A stretch of 15,762 nt of DNA from Ignavibacteria bacterium (GTDB taxonomy: Bacteria; Bacteroidota; Ignavibacteria; Tepidaquicellales; OLB5). The position numbers and the translations under genes are program-made. The stretch's first letter is position 1; every line of letters begins with the position of its first letter. The stretch is taken from positions 1 through 15,762 of the forward strand of contig JAOADS010000026.1 in assembly GCA_026417195.1 (NCBI GenBank), given 5' to 3'. Positions 7,160-15,218 of this stretch are shown here, in pieces. Below the pieces are notes generated by a model, which had not been told where the DNA came from, ran no database searches, and saw only the letters and a list, made by a program, of their open reading frames with translations.

Positions 7160-7198
7160 AATTTAATTATCCTCCGATAAATATGTTAATTAGTAAAA

Positions 7199-7552
7199 CT
7201 ATGCTTCTGAGAAACTTGCTACTGCTTCCATTTCACTTGGATAAGTGTCAAATATAAGACTAAGTTTTGTAATCACAAATAAATTTTCAATATTATTGTT
7301 TAACCTGCAAAGTTTTATCTTGCCTTCTCGTTTAGTATAATTTGCGTGAGCTGAAATCAGAACTCCCAGAGCTGAACTGTTAAGATAAGCCACATCTCCT
7401 AAATCAATAACAAGCATTTTATTCCCTGATTCCGAAAGCTGCTTTATCTTATTCTCTAATTCATCAGTTTCATCGCCACCAACAAAGTTTCCTTTCAAAG
7501 TTAATACGACCACCTTACCATCCTGTAAAGAAGTTTCCTTTATATTACTCAT
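7199..7552 (-). CDS. STAS-domain anti-sigma factor antagonist
   Basis: A 117-aa single-domain STAS protein of the SpoIIAA/anti-anti-sigma type. It has the N-terminal beta strand VVVLTLKGNFVGGDETDEL, the central MLVIDLGDVAYLNSSALGVLI with the phosphorylatable serine position (S60, second Ser of NSSALG), and the C-terminal helix region. Compared with SpoIIAA (DSSGLG), the first position is Asn instead of Asp and a Gly is Ala. Family members are switched by phosphorylation by an anti-sigma kinase and act in partner-switching modules. No kinase or sigma-factor gene is in the window. It is the first gene of the exbB-exbD-exbD unit with its own promoter at 7596-7626, so it may instead regulate or assemble with the membrane complex. 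No Shine-Dalgarno sequence precedes its ATG. Confidence 0.9.
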   Translation of the reverse strand: MSNIKETSLQDGKVVVLTLKGNFVGGDETDELENKIKQLSESGNKMLVIDLGDVAYLNSSALGVLISAHANYTKREGKIKLCRLNNNIENLFVITKLSLIFDTYPSEMEAVASFSEA

Positions 7553-7595
7553 AAACTAAATTAAAAGTTATAAAAAATTTGGAATGATTACAGAG

Positions 7596-7626
7596 CAAAG
7601 ATATGTTTAAATTTTCATATTTGCAA
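7596..7626 (-). promoter_or_regulatory. Promoter of the STAS-exbB-exbD-exbD operon (TTG-N20-TATCTTTG)
   Basis: On the minus strand, TTG (7626-7624), a 20-nt spacer and TATCTTTGC (7603-7595) match the Bacteroidota consensus including the following C. It predicts a leader of about 37 nt to the STAS ATG at 7552. The spacer length is identical to that of the purN, rpmE and rmlA promoters. Confidence 0.65.
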
Positions 7627-7653
7627 CTAAATATATAGATAAAATAAAACTTA

Positions 7654-8211
7654 CTACTCTTGCCATTTCAGAATTTTTAATATATTATGTGTTATTTCAT
7701 CTATTGATCCAGTGCCTTCAATGTTATAAACAACATATTTCTCGGAATAATATTCCTTTACCGGCATTGTTTGTTTTTTGTATATAGCCAGCCTGTTATT
7801 TATAGTTTCAATGGTATCATCACTCCTGCCACGCCCAAGCAGTCTTTTTACTAATTCTTCATCTGAAACTATGATATCAATAATCTGAAGCCCTTCATAC
7901 CCGAGATCACTTAGAATTTTATCAAGTTGCTTAGCCTGTTCAAGAGTTCTGGGGAATCCATCAAGTATAAACCCCTTCTTAACTTCGGGGGAAGATAACT
8001 CATTTTTGATAATACCAATCATAATTTCATCAGATACGAGTTCGCCTCTTTCCATAACTCTCTTTGCTTTAAGACCAAGTTCAGTACCCTCTGCAACTGC
8101 CTTTCTCAGTATATCACCTGTTGATAAATGTTTCAGTCCCAGTCTTTCTGCAATTCTGAGAGACTGAGTACCTTTACCGGCACCAGGCGGACCTAAAATA
8201 ATGAGATACAT
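7654..8211 (-). CDS. adk: Adenylate kinase
   Basis: Catalyses ATP + AMP = 2 ADP in the cytoplasm and sets the adenylate energy balance. It has 185 aa with the P-loop GPPGAGKGT (7-15), the AMP-site STGD (30-33), DGFPRT (84-89) and a short lid segment GRGRSDDTIETINNRL (126-141). The long zinc-type lid is absent, so it is the short-lid form common in Bacteroidota. The ATG at 8211 places the P-loop at the usual position. It is separated from terC upstream by a terminator (8282-8300) and has a candidate -7 box of its own at 8253-8260. It is separated from the STAS gene downstream by 101 nt holding the next promoter, so it looks monocistronic. Confidence 0.97.
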   Translation of the reverse strand: MYLIILGPPGAGKGTQSLRIAERLGLKHLSTGDILRKAVAEGTELGLKAKRVMERGELVSDEIMIGIIKNELSSPEVKKGFILDGFPRTLEQAKQLDKILSDLGYEGLQIIDIIVSDEELVKRLLGRGRSDDTIETINNRLAIYKKQTMPVKEYYSEKYVVYNIEGTGSIDEITHNILKILKWQE

Positions 8212-8252
8212 TTACTAGCTCTAAATTAACAAAATCGGATTAAAAATGGTAA

Positions 8253-8260
8253 CAAAGTTA
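8253..8260 (-). promoter_or_regulatory. Candidate -7 box upstream of adk
   Basis: TAACTTTG on the minus strand fits TAnnTTTG and would give a leader of about 36 nt, like the other promoters here. The position 20 nt upstream reads CTT and not TTG and falls in the T tract of the terC terminator. The -33 element is therefore poor and support is partial. Confidence 0.35.
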
Positions 8261-8281
8261 ATTAAAAAAAAATTAAAAGAA

Positions 8282-8300
8282 AGGGATGTGAAGTATCCCT
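8282..8300 (-). terminator. Intrinsic terminator downstream of terC
   Basis: Stem AGGGAT / ATCCCT (6 bp) with a 7-nt loop. On the minus strand it is followed by TTCTTTTAATTTTTTTTTT, a T-rich run typical of Rho-independent termination. It lies about 70 nt past the terC stop, just before the adk promoter region. Confidence 0.65.
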
Positions 8301-8326
8301 CAGACTGATGGGTTAAGGGTTATAAA

Positions 8327-8344
8327 TCAGAAATCAGCGCCTAT
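8327..8344 (+). repeat. 18-nt direct repeat, copy 1 (between terC and adk)
   Basis: TCAGAAATCAGCGCCTAT, identical to 9251-9268, with the two copies 924 nt apart and flanking terC. The other copy is the 3' end of the outer-membrane protein gene, including its stop codon. Read on the minus strand, the sequence just past the terC stop spells GYICYYAILIGADF-stop in the terC frame. This resembles the real C-terminus YYISIGADF-stop beyond the exact repeat. It looks like a leftover or duplicated gene tail. Confidence 0.85.
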
Positions 8345-8371
8345 TAATATGGCATAATAACATATATAGCC

Positions 8372-9208
8372 TTATAGACTTTCATTGCGTTTTGCAAATA
8401 TAAATGAGAATAATACAGAAAAAATGATAATAAACAAAATTATTAAAAGTGAAATCCAAACTGGTATATGATATCCCTCAAACATTAAAGGGATAAGCAT
8501 TTTAACACCAATGTATATAAGTATTACTCCCACACCTTTCTTAACATATAAAAATTTATCTGAAACTGCATATAAAAGAAAATACATCGACCTCAATCCT
8601 AGAATTGCTAGTATATTAGAAGAAAAAATTATCATTATATCATTTGTGATTGCAAAAATTGCAGGAACAGAGTCAATTGCAAAGACTAAATCAGTTGACT
8701 CAATAGCAATAAGACATATAAACATTGGAGTAACATAAATAACACCATTTCTTCTTAGGAAAAATCTATCCCCTTGGTATGAACTGTCAACTTTCAGAAA
8801 TCGCTTGAAAAATTTAACAATACTATTATCATCCGGATTAATATGCTCATCTGAATTAAATGTTAATTTATAGCCAGAGTAAATAAGAATTACACCAAAT
8901 AAGTAAAGTACAAATCCGAAGTTTGATACTAATACAGCACCCAAAGATATGAATATACCCCTTAAAATTATCACACCCAAAATACCCCAGTTCAACACTC
9001 GTCTTTGTTTTTTTAAGGAAATTCCAAAATGCCTGAATAAAACAAGGAAAACAAAAAGATTATCAACACTTAAGGATTTCTCAATTACATAGCCTGTAAA
9101 AAATTCCATTGCTTTATCCAGCCCATATAGGTAGTAAATAAATATATTAAATAATAATGCAACAATTATCCAGAGTATCACCCATTGGAGTGCTTTATTA
9201 GGATTCAT
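8372..9208 (-). CDS. TerC/Alx-family integral membrane protein
   Basis: A 278-aa polytopic inner-membrane protein of the TerC family, whose members are linked to tellurite resistance, metal (Mn) export or membrane-protein metalation in other bacteria. The substrate here cannot be inferred. The two signature motifs are present: EKSLSVDNLFVF (43-54) and IESTDLVFAIDSVPAIFAIT (169-188). Their acidic residues lie in membrane segments and are thought to bind metal. About seven to eight hydrophobic segments are visible, with a charged cytoplasmic loop around 118-153. The ATG at 9208 has no Shine-Dalgarno sequence. It follows the peptidase/Omp85 fusion gene by 42 nt on the same strand and ends before a terminator at 8282-8300. 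The gene lies between two 18-nt direct repeats, which suggests it entered, or was moved into, this spot. Confidence 0.93.
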   Translation of the reverse strand: MNPNKALQWVILWIIVALLFNIFIYYLYGLDKAMEFFTGYVIEKSLSVDNLFVFLVLFRHFGISLKKQRRVLNWGILGVIILRGIFISLGAVLVSNFGFVLYLFGVILIYSGYKLTFNSDEHINPDDNSIVKFFKRFLKVDSSYQGDRFFLRRNGVIYVTPMFICLIAIESTDLVFAIDSVPAIFAITNDIMIIFSSNILAILGLRSMYFLLYAVSDKFLYVKKGVGVILIYIGVKMLIPLMFEGYHIPVWISLLIILFIIIFSVLFSFIFAKRNESL

Positions 9209-9250
9209 AGACGGTATTTATCCAGTGGATTTTATTGGGTTGACAACATC

Positions 9251-9268
9251 TCAGAAATCAGCGCCTAT
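9251..9268 (+). repeat. 18-nt direct repeat, copy 2 (3' end of the peptidase/Omp85 gene)
   Basis: TCAGAAATCAGCGCCTAT, identical to 8327-8344. Here it encodes, on the minus strand, the last residues IGADF and the TGA stop of the 1064-aa outer-membrane protein. Confidence 0.85.
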
Positions 9269-12200
9269 GGAAATGTAATATTTAGGTTTGGAGAATTTCT
9301 TCAGGTCATAACTCCAGGCCACATCAAATTTCAGAGGAAAATAAAGAAAGAACAACCTAGCCCCGAGTCCCATTCCAATGAGTAGATCTCTGGTCTGTAA
9401 TGAGCCATTAGCCCTGTGAAAAAATTTAAGTGAATTTGTATTCCTCCAAACAGTGCCTACATCAGTAAATAGAACTCCTTGTATGTTCTGGAAGCCTACC
9501 GGAAGAGCACCAAGAACTAAATAACGGAAAAGAGGGAACCTGAACTCAGCATTCATTAACATAAACTTTGAACCTGAACGGGCATTATAATTAAAGCCTC
9601 GTAAAGGAAGAACTGGACTGGAAAATGCGAAATCTTTTATGTCTTCAATAGGCAAAACATCATTCTGGACTTCATAATTTATCCAGTTCTCTGTCTCTCC
9701 GATATAAAACCTCTGTGGATTTTTTCCTACACTTACACCTGCATTGAATCGAAAAACAAAATTATAGTCATCTACAAGTTCGAAATATGTTCTGTAATCT
9801 GCCAGTGCACTGAAAAAGCTTATACCACCGGTACCTATCTTCGGAGTGCCAAGCAAGGTTAGATTATACCTTGTGCCTTTAATTGGTGCTGTATAACCAA
9901 ATAATGTATTATCGAAAACGTAACTCATAACTGGCATTGCAAAATCTAATTTTTCCGTAGATTCCAGGGGATTATCAAGATTCTCCTTGGTCAGCCTTGC
10001 AAAAGACAAAGCACCATCAATTCTCTTAAAACGACTGATAGGATATGAAAGAGAAATATCACCACCGTATTGCCTGTAACGATATAAGTTTGCACTTGCC
10101 AGATTCTGTCCTAATAGTAAAAACCTTGCAGAGTGATATGCTGAAAACCCCCAGTCAATTCTTTTAGGAAGATAATAATATCCGAAGGCATAATCACTGT
10201 TCTTTAAGTCAAGTACCAGACTGGTTGCTATATAAATTCTGTGATTTCCTAAAACATCACTGAAAGCCATCTGTGCAATTCCCTGAACACCGTAAAAACT
10301 ACTGTAACTGGCATTACTGTAAATGATATCCGGCGAAAACTTCACCTTGTATTTATTTATTTTAAAACTGCCATCTTCGTTTAAATTGTCCGTGACCTGA
10401 AATTTTGACTTTTCTTTTAACTTATATTTTTCAGAAACTGGCTTAAGGGTATCATATTTATCAGACTTGAGATTAATAGCAACGTCGTGACCATAAACCG
10501 AGCCACTGTCTGCATCAGGTGAAGTCTTCAGATTGTCTTTGATCCTTTCAATATCTTCCTCTGACAAATCTTTTTCTGGAAACCCATGCTCAACGAGAGA
10601 GTCTGATTTGGAAATTTCTGGATTATCCCCCTCTATGAGTTTTTCTGAAAAAACCGTATGAGGTAATTCTGTCATATTAAGATTAATTTCAAACGGATTT
10701 TCAATATAGAAAATATCATAACCCCCTTTATTTAACGCTGTAAATGCAAGTCTCTTCCCATCACCGGACAGACTCAACTGACCGATAGGATTCATAGAAT
10801 TAGTAATTGGTCTTTCATCACCACTCTCAGTGTCTCTTAACCATATATTACTTATTCCGTTACGGTCTGAAATAAATAGCACTCTCTTGCCGTCTGGTGA
10901 GGTAACTGCTGAATACTCATCAGCATCATTTAACTTAGAAAACCTTTCCAACTCTCCGGACTCTGTGTCATAAACATAAAGTTGTTTCCGGTTATAATTG
11001 TATTCAGTCATCTTAAAATCCTGCGGAACTGATGAAGGATCTGTATAATCTCCTCTGTCAGAAGTAAAATAAATTTTCTTACCGTCACTTGACCATTTGG
11101 GGTTGAGATCGGAGAATATATCATTCGTAACAGGTGTTAGTTTTTTGGTTCTGATGTCATAAATCCATATATCAGATTGCTTTGAATTGTCACCTCTCAA
11201 TACAATAGAAGTATTTTTCGGATTCCAGTCTATGGAGAAAATGCCGTTAAATTTTATAGGCAATCTGTATTCATCTTCAGTTTCTGTATCAATCACATAT
11301 ACAGCATCCTTATCCCCGCTTTTGACTGATATTGCGATTTTTCTGCCATCAGGAGACCAGCATAAACCCGGTGTAAGCAGATGCAACTCCTCGAAATTAG
11401 CAGTAGTATTGCCTTCTATTATTTTCTTTATAATTTTTTTTCTCTTAACATCAGCAATAAAAACATCAAAATAGTCATCTCTGTTTGAAATGAAAGCAAT
11501 CTTTTTACCGTCCGGAGACAATGCCGGTGCAGTATTATAAAAACCATCTCCCTTGCGTGAATTTGTAATCCTTACAGCAAAATCGTTAAGCTCCTGACGG
11601 ATATTTATGTCTGGCCAATACATCTGCTTTAATGCTTTATGCCATTTTTCTGAAAGTGTCTCAATCTCCATATTATATATATCAAAAAATCCTTCTTCAA
11701 CATCGCCTACTGCTTTTATCTGATGAAATAATTCTCCTATTTTTTCCTTACCATATTCATCTGCAAGCCAGGCGAAGAAGCTCTGGCCTCCTCTGTAGGC
11801 AAGGTAGCCGTCCAGATATTGAACGGGAGGAAGATAATCATAAATGACAGCATCTCTGATGAACATATCGTTTTCCTTGTCATTACCTCCGAGAGACTGA
11901 TATTCAGCCTGTCCCTCTGAAAACCATAGAGGGAACTGGAGCCTGATATTCTGAGTAATGATATTCTGAATTGAACCATCGTAATACATATCGTTCATAT
12001 AAGCATGAAGCAGTTCATGGTGAATAACATGACGGAATTTTGCATAATCTCCCTCAAAAGGAACCAGTATCCTGTTTTTAAATAACTCCGTTACTCCGCC
12101 TACTCCTTCGGGCAAATATTCATCCACAGCATTATTCTGCTGAAATTCGTTATGAGAATTAAAAACTATTATAGGGATCCTGTTTTTAATACTGTAACCT

Positions 12201-12445
12201 ATATTTCTGTTCAGGCTGGCAAGTGCACTTTCGGCTGCAAATGCAGTAAACTGTGCTATATATTCACCGCCCTGCGTAAAATAAATATCAAAATGTTTCG
12301 TCTGAATAAAATGCCAGTCAAATACTTTATACTGAACTTTATTTTGCCCGAACTGAGCAAGTATGGGCTCAGAACTCAGAAATATAAATGTAAAAGAAAA
12401 TATTGACAAACTTTTCAGATACTTTGATATTTGGGCTTTAAACAT
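9251..12445 (-). CDS. Outer-membrane fusion: HExxH peptidase, TolB-like propeller and Omp85/BamA-type barrel
   Basis: A 1064-aa protein with a signal peptide (1-30, cleavage likely after PILA). Residues about 40-280 form a gluzincin-type peptidase domain with zinc motif HELLH (143-147) and WFSEGQAEY, whose E177 is the probable third ligand. Residues about 300-580 hold six PD40/WD40-like repeats, each with an SPDGKKIAF-type core near 310, 364, 408, 452, 516 and 560. This count fits a TolB-like six-bladed propeller. An acidic linker (about 585-695) follows. The C-terminal ~365 residues form a surface-antigen/Omp85 beta-barrel with a LPLRGFN motif (cf. VRGF/Y), LFTDVGTVW, and a terminal beta-signal YYISIGADF ending in Phe. 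Similar proteins are known in Bacteroidota-related phyla, without a firm role to my knowledge. Outer-membrane assembly, secretion or surface proteolysis are options. It follows the TonB-dependent receptor by 77 nt on the same strand. Confidence 0.9.
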   Translation of the reverse strand: MFKAQISKYLKSLSIFSFTFIFLSSEPILAQFGQNKVQYKVFDWHFIQTKHFDIYFTQGGEYIAQFTAFAAESALASLNRNIGYSIKNRIPIIVFNSHNEFQQNNAVDEYLPEGVGGVTELFKNRILVPFEGDYAKFRHVIHHELLHAYMNDMYYDGSIQNIITQNIRLQFPLWFSEGQAEYQSLGGNDKENDMFIRDAVIYDYLPPVQYLDGYLAYRGGQSFFAWLADEYGKEKIGELFHQIKAVGDVEEGFFDIYNMEIETLSEKWHKALKQMYWPDINIRQELNDFAVRITNSRKGDGFYNTAPALSPDGKKIAFISNRDDYFDVFIADVKRKKIIKKIIEGNTTANFEELHLLTPGLCWSPDGRKIAISVKSGDKDAVYVIDTETEDEYRLPIKFNGIFSIDWNPKNTSIVLRGDNSKQSDIWIYDIRTKKLTPVTNDIFSDLNPKWSSDGKKIYFTSDRGDYTDPSSVPQDFKMTEYNYNRKQLYVYDTESGELERFSKLNDADEYSAVTSPDGKRVLFISDRNGISNIWLRDTESGDERPITNSMNPIGQLSLSGDGKRLAFTALNKGGYDIFYIENPFEINLNMTELPHTVFSEKLIEGDNPEISKSDSLVEHGFPEKDLSEEDIERIKDNLKTSPDADSGSVYGHDVAINLKSDKYDTLKPVSEKYKLKEKSKFQVTDNLNEDGSFKINKYKVKFSPDIIYSNASYSSFYGVQGIAQMAFSDVLGNHRIYIATSLVLDLKNSDYAFGYYYLPKRIDWGFSAYHSARFLLLGQNLASANLYRYRQYGGDISLSYPISRFKRIDGALSFARLTKENLDNPLESTEKLDFAMPVMSYVFDNTLFGYTAPIKGTRYNLTLLGTPKIGTGGISFFSALADYRTYFELVDDYNFVFRFNAGVSVGKNPQRFYIGETENWINYEVQNDVLPIEDIKDFAFSSPVLPLRGFNYNARSGSKFMLMNAEFRFPLFRYLVLGALPVGFQNIQGVLFTDVGTVWRNTNSLKFFHRANGSLQTRDLLIGMGLGARLFFLYFPLKFDVAWSYDLKKFSKPKYYISIGADF

Positions 12446-12522
12446 AATAATCTGTTTATAAAATTAATACTTATTCATAAAAAAAACAGAACTAATTACG
12501 GTATATAAGTATTAGCATGCTG

Positions 12523-15057
12523 TTAAAATCTGGCATTAACTCCTATAGTGGGCAGTAAGGGGAATTGACCGATCGCTCTTTTCTTAACCTTTAAATCTTC
12601 CCCCAGATAATAATCATAACCTATAACGTTCTGTCTGTTGTAAACGTTGATAACATCAATATAAAATCCCCAGTCTATACCCCAGAATCTGGTGAATGCT
12701 GTAGCCCTGATATCCAGTCTGTGATAGAGTGGTTTCCTATGGGCAAAACGGTTTTCCTCTCCGCCAAAATCAAAATCAAATTGCACCTGATTTATAACCG
12801 GAATTACAGCTAGGGAGTCTCCGACTACTCGCGGTTTGATACCAACAGGCAAGGTTATCGGAAAGTTTGAAGACAGGTTAAATCTTAACCCTAACTCAAG
12901 CCAGTTTAATAATCTGTAAACCCCAACGAGGTTAAACGTGTGACGCTGATCATATCTGAATGGAGTAATGACACCGTTTCTATGTCTTTCTGCAAGAGAA
13001 AAAGAGTAACTCAGCCATCCTGAAAGTTTCTGATCCGGCTTCATATTCTTTTTTTCAATGAATAATTCAAATCCGTAAGAATAACCGTTTGCTCCGTTAA
13101 CAGGTATATTAGTAAGGGAATCATACGGGAGCTTTTCTGAACTTCTGATCCAGTTATTTGGATTTCTCAGATATTCAGGGTCAGAGTTATTTGGATCTTT
13201 GGGGTAAAATCGATATCTGTAACCCGTGAGCTTTTCCTGAACAATGAGGTCAGAAAATTTCTTATAATATCCCTCGGCTCTGAACAAAATGTCATCTGAA
13301 AGCCATCTCTCAAAACCCAATATGAAATGATCAGAACGTTCCGCCTCAAGTTTTGAAGCCTTTTCTTCAGTAAGGTCATAAAATATCTGTGCATCAATGA
13401 GTTTTTCATAACCCGGAGACTGATAATAAAGTCCGGAGGAAAATCTCATCGTAGTAAGATCGTTGATTGCATATGATAGACTAAATCTGGGTGAAAGGTA
13501 AGCTTTCCTGTTAATTGCAAAGTAATCAAACCTCAGCCCCGCTTGGAAATAAAAATTTTCCGACAGCTTTAACCTGTCCTGAACATAGAAGTTAGCTCTG
13601 TAATAATTTTTCCCTTCAAGAAAACCTTCTGTGATTGCATTGAAATTAGGATTTCCCTGAATTATTGATTTCAACCTTTCGTCAAGTTCAATCGAAAAGT
13701 TTAAATCTGTTTTTAAAATATCAAGACCTCCTCCCACTTCAGTTCTGTGAAAATCAGACAAAAAGATAGTATTATTCTGGAAGGAAATTTTTCTGAAAGT
13801 ATATCGTGACTTGAAACCTATTCCCAGATACAAACCTAAAGCTTTGAGACTATCCCTTACTTCAGGAGAATATGACTCACGGTTAAGGACTGGATCCAGC
13901 AGTTCTCCTCCGAACTGGGCATCACCTGAATTTCTATACCATGATAATGTACTTTTTGAAAGAAAGCCCCTTGATGGCGCATAGTGCCAGCTTACTCCTA
14001 AAACATCATTACTCGTCTGATCTCTCACCGAAATACTATCCTGTAACTCCTTGGACTCTCCGGGTATAATATTCACAGCATCTCTGGAATATATTCCGTT
14101 AAAAATCAGCTTGTGGTTATTAAAAGGTCCTAATGTAAGCTTGCCCTGAAAATCCTTGAAAGAAGGAAACGATGCACTTTCATCAATCAATCCCGCTTTC
14201 TTTGCAAAAGGTCCCAATATGAGGTCATAATAACTCCGTCTTGTGGAAATTATCCATGAACCACCTATATTCTCTAAAGGTAATTTACCGGAAAATACAA
14301 GATTGGCATTAGCTATATTTATGTTAGATTGTCCGGTAAAATACCTGAGTTTATTCCCTTCCCTGTTTGTTACGTCAAGCACTGCTGACAAGCGGTCTCC
14401 GTATTTTGCAGGAAAACCACCTGTAATTAGAGAAATATCTTCAAGCGTTTCGGGATTAAACATACTGAAAACACCATAAAGCCTGTATGGATTGAATATT
14501 TCAATATTATCCATGACGATAAGATTCTGATCAGGACCTGAACCTCTTACAATAAGTTGTGAAGAGAAATCATTCGGAGCACTGACACCGGGCAATGTCT
14601 GAAGAGATCTCAATACATCCTCTCCTACACCCGGAATTACTCTCGTTGTTTTAGGAGATAAATTCAGAAAACTCGTTCTTGTATCATTCTGAGCCTGACG
14701 AAAACGTTCTGAAACAACATCTATTTCCTCAGTTACATAAGTGTCTTCAGTAAGCGTGATGTTTATTACAATCGTATCACCTTCTGTAACAATTATATTT
14801 TTCTTCTCAAATTGTTTGTAAGATTTAAGTTTCGCAGTAAGGGAGTAAATCCCCTTGGGGACATTATTGAAATTCCACACACCAGCTGAATCTGAAGTTA
14901 ACTCAAAAGATTTTTCACCGGATCTTAAAGTTATACTGACATTCTCAAGCGGCTCACCCTGAATACTGTTTACCCTACCCTGTACTATACTCTCCTGAGA
15001 GTATATGGGAATTAATAAACATAGAAAATTTATGAGACAAACCAGAATCTGTAACAT
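12523..15057 (-). CDS. TonB-dependent receptor with carboxypeptidase-regulatory-like N-terminal domain
   Basis: An 844-aa outer-membrane protein for energised uptake of an unknown ligand. A signal peptide (1-20, LLIPIYS before QES) is followed by a CarboxypepD-reg-like beta-sandwich (about 24-103: VQGRVNSIQGEPLENVSITL, in outline). A TonB-box-like stretch lies near 107-116 (YVTEEIDVVS), and the plug spans about 125-235 (VIPGVGEDVLRSLQTLPGVS, IVRGSGPDQNLIVMDNIEIF). A 22-strand-type barrel rich in aromatic strands ends in VNARF, with the terminal Phe expected of outer-membrane proteins. No SusD-like partner is adjacent, so it is not a classical Sus pair. The exbB-exbD genes at 5223-7159 could energise it. 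Start ATG at 15057 has no Shine-Dalgarno sequence. It is divergent from rmlA and may be co-transcribed with the peptidase/Omp85 gene downstream. Confidence 0.93.
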   Translation of the reverse strand: MLQILVCLINFLCLLIPIYSQESIVQGRVNSIQGEPLENVSITLRSGEKSFELTSDSAGVWNFNNVPKGIYSLTAKLKSYKQFEKKNIIVTEGDTIVINITLTEDTYVTEEIDVVSERFRQAQNDTRTSFLNLSPKTTRVIPGVGEDVLRSLQTLPGVSAPNDFSSQLIVRGSGPDQNLIVMDNIEIFNPYRLYGVFSMFNPETLEDISLITGGFPAKYGDRLSAVLDVTNREGNKLRYFTGQSNINIANANLVFSGKLPLENIGGSWIISTRRSYYDLILGPFAKKAGLIDESASFPSFKDFQGKLTLGPFNNHKLIFNGIYSRDAVNIIPGESKELQDSISVRDQTSNDVLGVSWHYAPSRGFLSKSTLSWYRNSGDAQFGGELLDPVLNRESYSPEVRDSLKALGLYLGIGFKSRYTFRKISFQNNTIFLSDFHRTEVGGGLDILKTDLNFSIELDERLKSIIQGNPNFNAITEGFLEGKNYYRANFYVQDRLKLSENFYFQAGLRFDYFAINRKAYLSPRFSLSYAINDLTTMRFSSGLYYQSPGYEKLIDAQIFYDLTEEKASKLEAERSDHFILGFERWLSDDILFRAEGYYKKFSDLIVQEKLTGYRYRFYPKDPNNSDPEYLRNPNNWIRSSEKLPYDSLTNIPVNGANGYSYGFELFIEKKNMKPDQKLSGWLSYSFSLAERHRNGVITPFRYDQRHTFNLVGVYRLLNWLELGLRFNLSSNFPITLPVGIKPRVVGDSLAVIPVINQVQFDFDFGGEENRFAHRKPLYHRLDIRATAFTRFWGIDWGFYIDVINVYNRQNVIGYDYYLGEDLKVKKRAIGQFPLLPTIGVNARF

Positions 15058-15153
15058 AAAAAGTTAATAATACTAATTTTATAAAAATGTAAATAGTTCC
15101 TATCAAGAAAGAAAATTTCTTTACAAGATTACAGTCAATTTTTTTAAATTTCA

Positions 15154-15184
15154 TTGTAATTATATTAGTAGAAAACTATTTTTG
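15154..15184 (+). promoter_or_regulatory. Promoter of rmlA (TTG-N20-TATTTTTG)
   Basis: TTG (15154-15156), a 20-nt spacer and TATTTTTG (15177-15184) match the Bacteroidota -33/-7 form. The leader would be about 28 nt. It lies in the 161-nt AT-rich gap between the divergent receptor gene and rmlA. For the minus-strand receptor only a degenerate -7 (TAATCTTG, 15131-15124) with ATG at the -33 position is visible, too weak to annotate. Confidence 0.65.
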
Positions 15185-15218
15185 TAAATTAGTTTTTTTT
15201 AATGTACTAGAATAACCG

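Noticed and set aside
6498..7166. Plus-strand open frames antisense to exbB
   Set aside because: Their composition is the complement of the ExbB membrane helices, and the opposite strand carries a clear family member with Shine-Dalgarno support.
8345..8371. Possible hairpin just downstream of terC (GGC...GCC)
   Set aside because: Only three base pairs form before mismatches. The better terminator is at 8282-8300.
13167..13409. Minus-strand 80-aa frame inside the TonB-dependent receptor
   Set aside because: It is an out-of-frame shadow of the receptor, whose own frame is continuous and matches the family throughout.
15124..15154. Possible promoter for the TonB-dependent receptor (TAATCTTG with ATG at -33)
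   Set aside because: Both elements deviate from the consensus met by four other promoters in the window, so I did not annotate it.
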